Shown here one piece after another: positions 61,370 through 64,000 of a DNA stretch of 64,000 nucleotides. Source of the stretch: Incurvaria masculella. Its lineage: Eukaryota > Arthropoda > Insecta > Lepidoptera > Incurvariidae. The stretch is taken from assembly GCA_946894095.1 (NCBI GenBank), contig OX335652.1, forward strand, positions 18,313,001-18,377,000. The letters are read 5' to 3'. Below the pieces are notes generated by a model, which was not told where the DNA came from, searched no databases, and saw only the letters and a list, made by a program, of their open reading frames with translations. The position numbers and the translations under genes are program-made. Numbering within the stretch: position 1 is the stretch's first letter; each line of letters opens with the position of its first letter.

Positions 61370-61750
61370 AAGTACTCCTTGAGGAAAGTTTACAGAGTTA
61401 ATCTAACGGAAAAACTTCGAAACGACTGGGTTAAAGAGCAATGTCAACTGAAAAATTATGTTGTGACTAGAATCGAGAAAGGAGCGCTAAGATGGTTTGG
61501 ACACATGGAACGAATGGATGACGAAACAAATTTACAGAGCAGAAGTGAACGGAAGTGTCGTGCCCGGGCCGTCTAGAAGAGCGTACCACGATCGAGTCGA
61601 TTTAATTCTTCGTAAAGGTCTGATACGTAGCACCCGTAATAGGAGAGCATGTATGAAAAAAAGTATGTCTGTAGATGAAGCGAAAGAGGTGTATCGTACC
61701 GTATGGCGCTCTATCATCTCTGCCTACCCCTCTGGGAAAGCGGCGTGAAG
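61370..61750 (+). pseudogene. LINE ORF2 C-terminal fragment, frameshifted
   Basis: One frame gives ALRWFGHMERMDDE; a one-base shift near 61505-61530 then gives TKQIYRAEVNGSVV, STRNRRACMKKSMSVDEAKE and WRSIISAYPSGKAA, stop at 61746-61748. The WFGHMERM...RRACMKK...YPSGKAA series is the C-terminal signature of a LINE type I have seen in lepidopteran genomes. A TATGTATTTATGTATGCATG tail follows. No RT catalytic residues remain. Confidence 0.75.
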
Positions 61751-61807
61751 ATATGTATTTATGTATGCATGTATTGCTAAAGAAGTGGACGCATGTTTGC
61801 TGACGTA

Positions 61808-61949
61808 CAGTCGTTACTTATCAAATGTATACACTGGAAAGAGAAGGAATTTCTAAGTCCCTTTTACTCTATGGTTGACGTCAGCATGTCAGAAAGAGAT
61901 CTCAAATTTGTCTCTATTTCCGGTGTATAGATTTCAGACGAAACGACTG
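61808..61949 (+). mobile_element. Family F MITE, TA-flanked, 142 bp
   Basis: CAGTCGTTACTTATC / GACGAAACGACTG ends with TA at 61806-61807 and 61950-61951. Nearly identical to 7666-7807, so both are recent. Confidence 0.9.
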
Positions 61950-61951
61950 TA

Positions 61952-62439
61952 CATCACTAAATTCATACGATACTCACTATTCGAGGTTTCTCACTTTCCC
62001 ACTTTGACACTTGTATATGTGGAAGGCTGCTGCTAACTCTGATTAGGTTTGGGATGGATCTTCTATATTAGGTAACCCAGGACTTTGGTATTATTTGGTA
62101 TTTTGGGTTAAAGACGAATATGAATTATTCAATCGATTTTATAATTTTAATGAGGAGGTGATAACATTATAATTGAGAATATCAGACTAAACTAACATAA
62201 ATACATCACCATTCTTATCATGGAGTATTGAATGACAGTAGGGGTTTTCCAAACTGTAGCGTCATAGCAGTCACGTTTTAGTGATAATGCACTGACGGTA
62301 GCGTCGGCCAGTCAGTTCGCTTGCGAATTCGGAACGCGCAACATCAAATTTTAGTTGCACAATGGCGTCCTATAGTGATCTAGCGCGTCGTTGGAATTCG
62401 AGTACTTCAGGGGGTTATTAGGTTAAGTAATTTATAATT
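61952..62439. other. No recognised feature
   Basis: AT-rich with a GC-moderate patch at 62280-62410. Confidence 0.4.
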
Positions 62440-62728
62440 TAAGACTTTTCACATTGTGAGTTGTTGTTTCCTCGTAGTTCTTAGTTCTTTGCTTTAGACC
62501 GTTCTACCAAAAATGTAAATTTGGCAGTAGTATTTAGGCATGAAATCATAATTGTATTATATCATTAATGTGGACGACAAAAGAAGACGAAAAAAAATCA
62601 TAACTTATGGACCAGTGAAGTTTCTTTGCGAGTTCTTCTTCACTGAGTGTATCGAATTCGCGGATCAATCAAATTGTGAAATGACTTAAGTGTAGTTTGA
62701 CTACCAGAAGTTGAATCAATAAATGAAA
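62440..62728 (+). repeat. Family H tailed repeat, longest copy
   Basis: TTAGTTCTTTGCTTTAGACC, TTGGCAGTAGTATTTAGGCA, CCAGTGAAGTTTCTTTGCGA, TCGCGGATCAATCA; ends AATCAATAAATGAAATA directly against family I. Confidence 0.65.
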
Positions 62729-63062
62729 TAACTCGCCGGGTGAATAGCAGATGAAATAGCAAGAGAGCGATTAAATCTGACGTTTACATGCATTTCGTAC
62801 GATGCTAACTGTCAAAATGCAGTGGTTCCGTACCGCTGAGGGCCGGGAGGAATGGAGAAAAATTGGAGAGGCGTATGTCCAGCAGTGGACGCAAACACGC
62901 TGACTGAATGACTGATTAACTTTCAAACGACGTGTTATTCTTTGAAGTGAACTGAAATGTACCAGTTGGCATTGTGCGACATGCAACTAAACGTCAAATT
63001 GTATCACTCTTTTGCTTATTCATCTGCTATTCATCTGGCGAGTTGTTTACCTTGGTAACCCC
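62729..63062. repeat. Family I foldback split by a LINE 3' end
   Basis: ACTCGCCGGGTGAATAGCAG, TTTCGTACGATGCTAACTGT at the left; after the insert TTTCAAACGACGTGTTATTC, CATTGTGCGACATGC, ATCTGGCGAGTTGTTTACC at the right. Confidence 0.75.
62817..62926 (+). pseudogene. LINE ORF2 C-terminus inserted in a foldback
   Basis: Open frame MQWFRTAEGREEWRKIGEAY then VQQWTQTR and stop, followed by CTGAATGACTGATT. AACTGTCAAA before and AACTTTCAAA after look like a ~10-bp target duplication with one change. A very short (110 bp) 5'-truncated insertion with no mutation in the frame. Confidence 0.75.
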
Positions 63063-63104
63063 TCAGGAGTGAGCTCATTCGTAAACGAACTGAAGGTAGT
63101 AACT

Positions 63105-63612
63105 CTTTTTTGAATTGGATAATTAATTGCATTACGTCCCGAATACGAGCTGCAGGCCTATTCCTTGCATTCAGTAATCAGGAAACAGGAATACTGAGTT
63201 TAGAAAACCGCTTTTGTAGCGGTTTTCAAAGCGATTTTCTTGACGAATATATTCCGGAGCATAGTATTTTTAATCAATCAAGGTTTTCCGCTCGAATCGC
63301 TACAAAAGCGGTGTTCTAGACTCAGGATACCTGATCCTGATTACTGAATGCCAGGAATAGACCTGCTGTTCGGAATCTATGTAAAGCTGTAATTCCACTT
63401 CTCCTACTAGGCGAAAAGGTTACATCCGCCCGGTTTGGTAACATCGCATTCGATGAAAAGACAGTCGAAATTTTAAAATTGGCCGTGTTTTCCATTCAGT
63501 TCAATGTTGCCGTTCTCATAAAGGAAAAGTCATGGTATGGCACCTAAATTCTTCGGAAATGCGGTATGTTGGGCTAATATCGTGACTGTGGGCGTGGTAT
63601 TAGCCATCCGAT
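63105..63612 (+). repeat. Family D SINE carrying a family N foldback
   Basis: GAATTGGATAATTAATTGCA and CGAATACGAGCTG before the foldback, TGTTCGGAATCTATG, GGTAACATCGCATTCGATGA, CATTCAGTTCAATGTTGCC, GGCGTGGTATTAGCCATCC after it. Confidence 0.7.
63153..63365. repeat. Family N foldback, full copy (213 bp)
   Basis: CAGGCCTATTCCTTGCATTC left, GAATGCCAGGAATAGACCTG right; inner TAGAAAACCGCTTTTGTAGC pairs with GCTACAAAAGCGG. CTG on both outer sides. Same SINE position (GAGCTG) as the copy at 26144. Confidence 0.8.
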
Positions 63613-63924
63613 GAACGAACGAAATTTATAACGAAACAGTGTTGCCATCGTACAGGAGCAAGCCAAGTCTCATGTGTACACGGCGATTTTCCCCGAGCGC
63701 AGTAATTGCTAAATTGTATCGTCGGCTCTGCCCGCGTCTATTTTAAGACCTCTCAGCAAGTACCGCCTCGCTAGGGTAAATGTTTATTGAGATCGTGCCT
63801 TGAATTATGAGAGGAAGTAATACAAAGGGGAAAGGAAATTGAATACTCTTCCGTTTTCTTATGATATCGGGCACGGGCAGCTACGTCATGCATGTATTGC
63901 CTTCATATCAGAATCACCACACCG
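63613..63924. other. No recognised feature
   Basis: GC-moderate unique-looking DNA. Confidence 0.4.
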
Positions 63925-64000
63925 TAGTCAGTCAGTCGGTCAGTCAGCGTGTTTGCGTCCACTGCTGGACATACGGCTCTCCAATTTTCCTCCAGTCCTC
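63925..64000 (-). pseudogene. LINE 3' end running out of the window
   Basis: Minus strand: EDWRKIGEPYVQQWTQTR, stop, then CTGACTGACCGACTGACTGA tail. Frame intact to the window edge, so a longer LINE may continue beyond 64000. Confidence 0.75.

Overview
This window looks like repeat-dense nuclear DNA from an insect, most likely a moth or butterfly. The reasons are the AT-rich background, many copies of interspersed repeats of lepidopteran type (the AAGTGCGAGTCGGACTCGCA / GGGTTCCGTACC repeat and the AACCGACTTC repeat), a short CCTAA (insect telomere type) array, and LINE 3' ends tailed with AATAA, ATT or CTGA repeats. I see no host protein-coding gene that I can name. The long open frames all belong to retroelements. 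A few GC-rich islands and two possible minus-strand exons are the only candidate host functional DNA, so the window is probably intergenic or a very long intron.

Repeat families, with my own labels: A, foldback repeat with a GACG/CGTC microsatellite core (about 17 pieces). C, a 542-bp TTAA-flanked MITE (7 copies). D, a tRNA-headed SINE. D5S, a SINE whose head joins a tRNA-like box A to a 5S-rRNA-like internal region but whose body and tail match D (5 clear copies, 1 diverged). E, the AACCGACTTC element with an inner hairpin. F, a 142-bp TA-flanked MITE. G, a 160-bp MITE. H, a tailed repeat. I, a TTACCATGG foldback. K, L, M and N, further inverted-repeat elements. Single-copy inverted-repeat elements lie at 15.9, 21.5, 45.3, 53.0 and 53.9 kb. 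A Tc1-like relic is at 24.2 kb.

Layout: 0-9 kb holds A copies, a degenerate ~137-bp tandem array, a dead LINE RT, and two tandem E elements, one with CCTAA repeats in its hairpin loop. 9-22 kb has long featureless stretches, D copies, a 63-bp-armed inverted repeat and a MITE. 22-36 kb has four C copies (22.6, 24.9, 29.2, 34.2 kb), a Tc1 relic, SINE-in-SINE nests and two copies of a tiny (~125 bp) retroposon with exact 13-bp target duplications. 36-44 kb has LINE 3' ends and two candidate exons. 44-51 kb holds the main structure, a three-level nest: a K element split by a 5'-truncated LINE (endonuclease plus RT), itself split by a 5'-truncated Penelope-like element with an open RT-thumb/GIY-YIG frame and a 13-bp target duplication. 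51-64 kb has more SINEs and MITEs and a large 27-bp-period minisatellite (58.85-59.98 kb) whose unit is nine codons.

No genes act together in a pathway here. The relationships are parasitic: short non-autonomous elements that must borrow LINE or transposase machinery, and a nesting order that dates the insertions. The most interesting candidates are the 23-29 bp palindromic inserts flanked by exact 8-bp direct repeats, the tiny retroposon, the 5S/tRNA chimeric SINE, the 27-bp minisatellite and the SINE-foldback composites.
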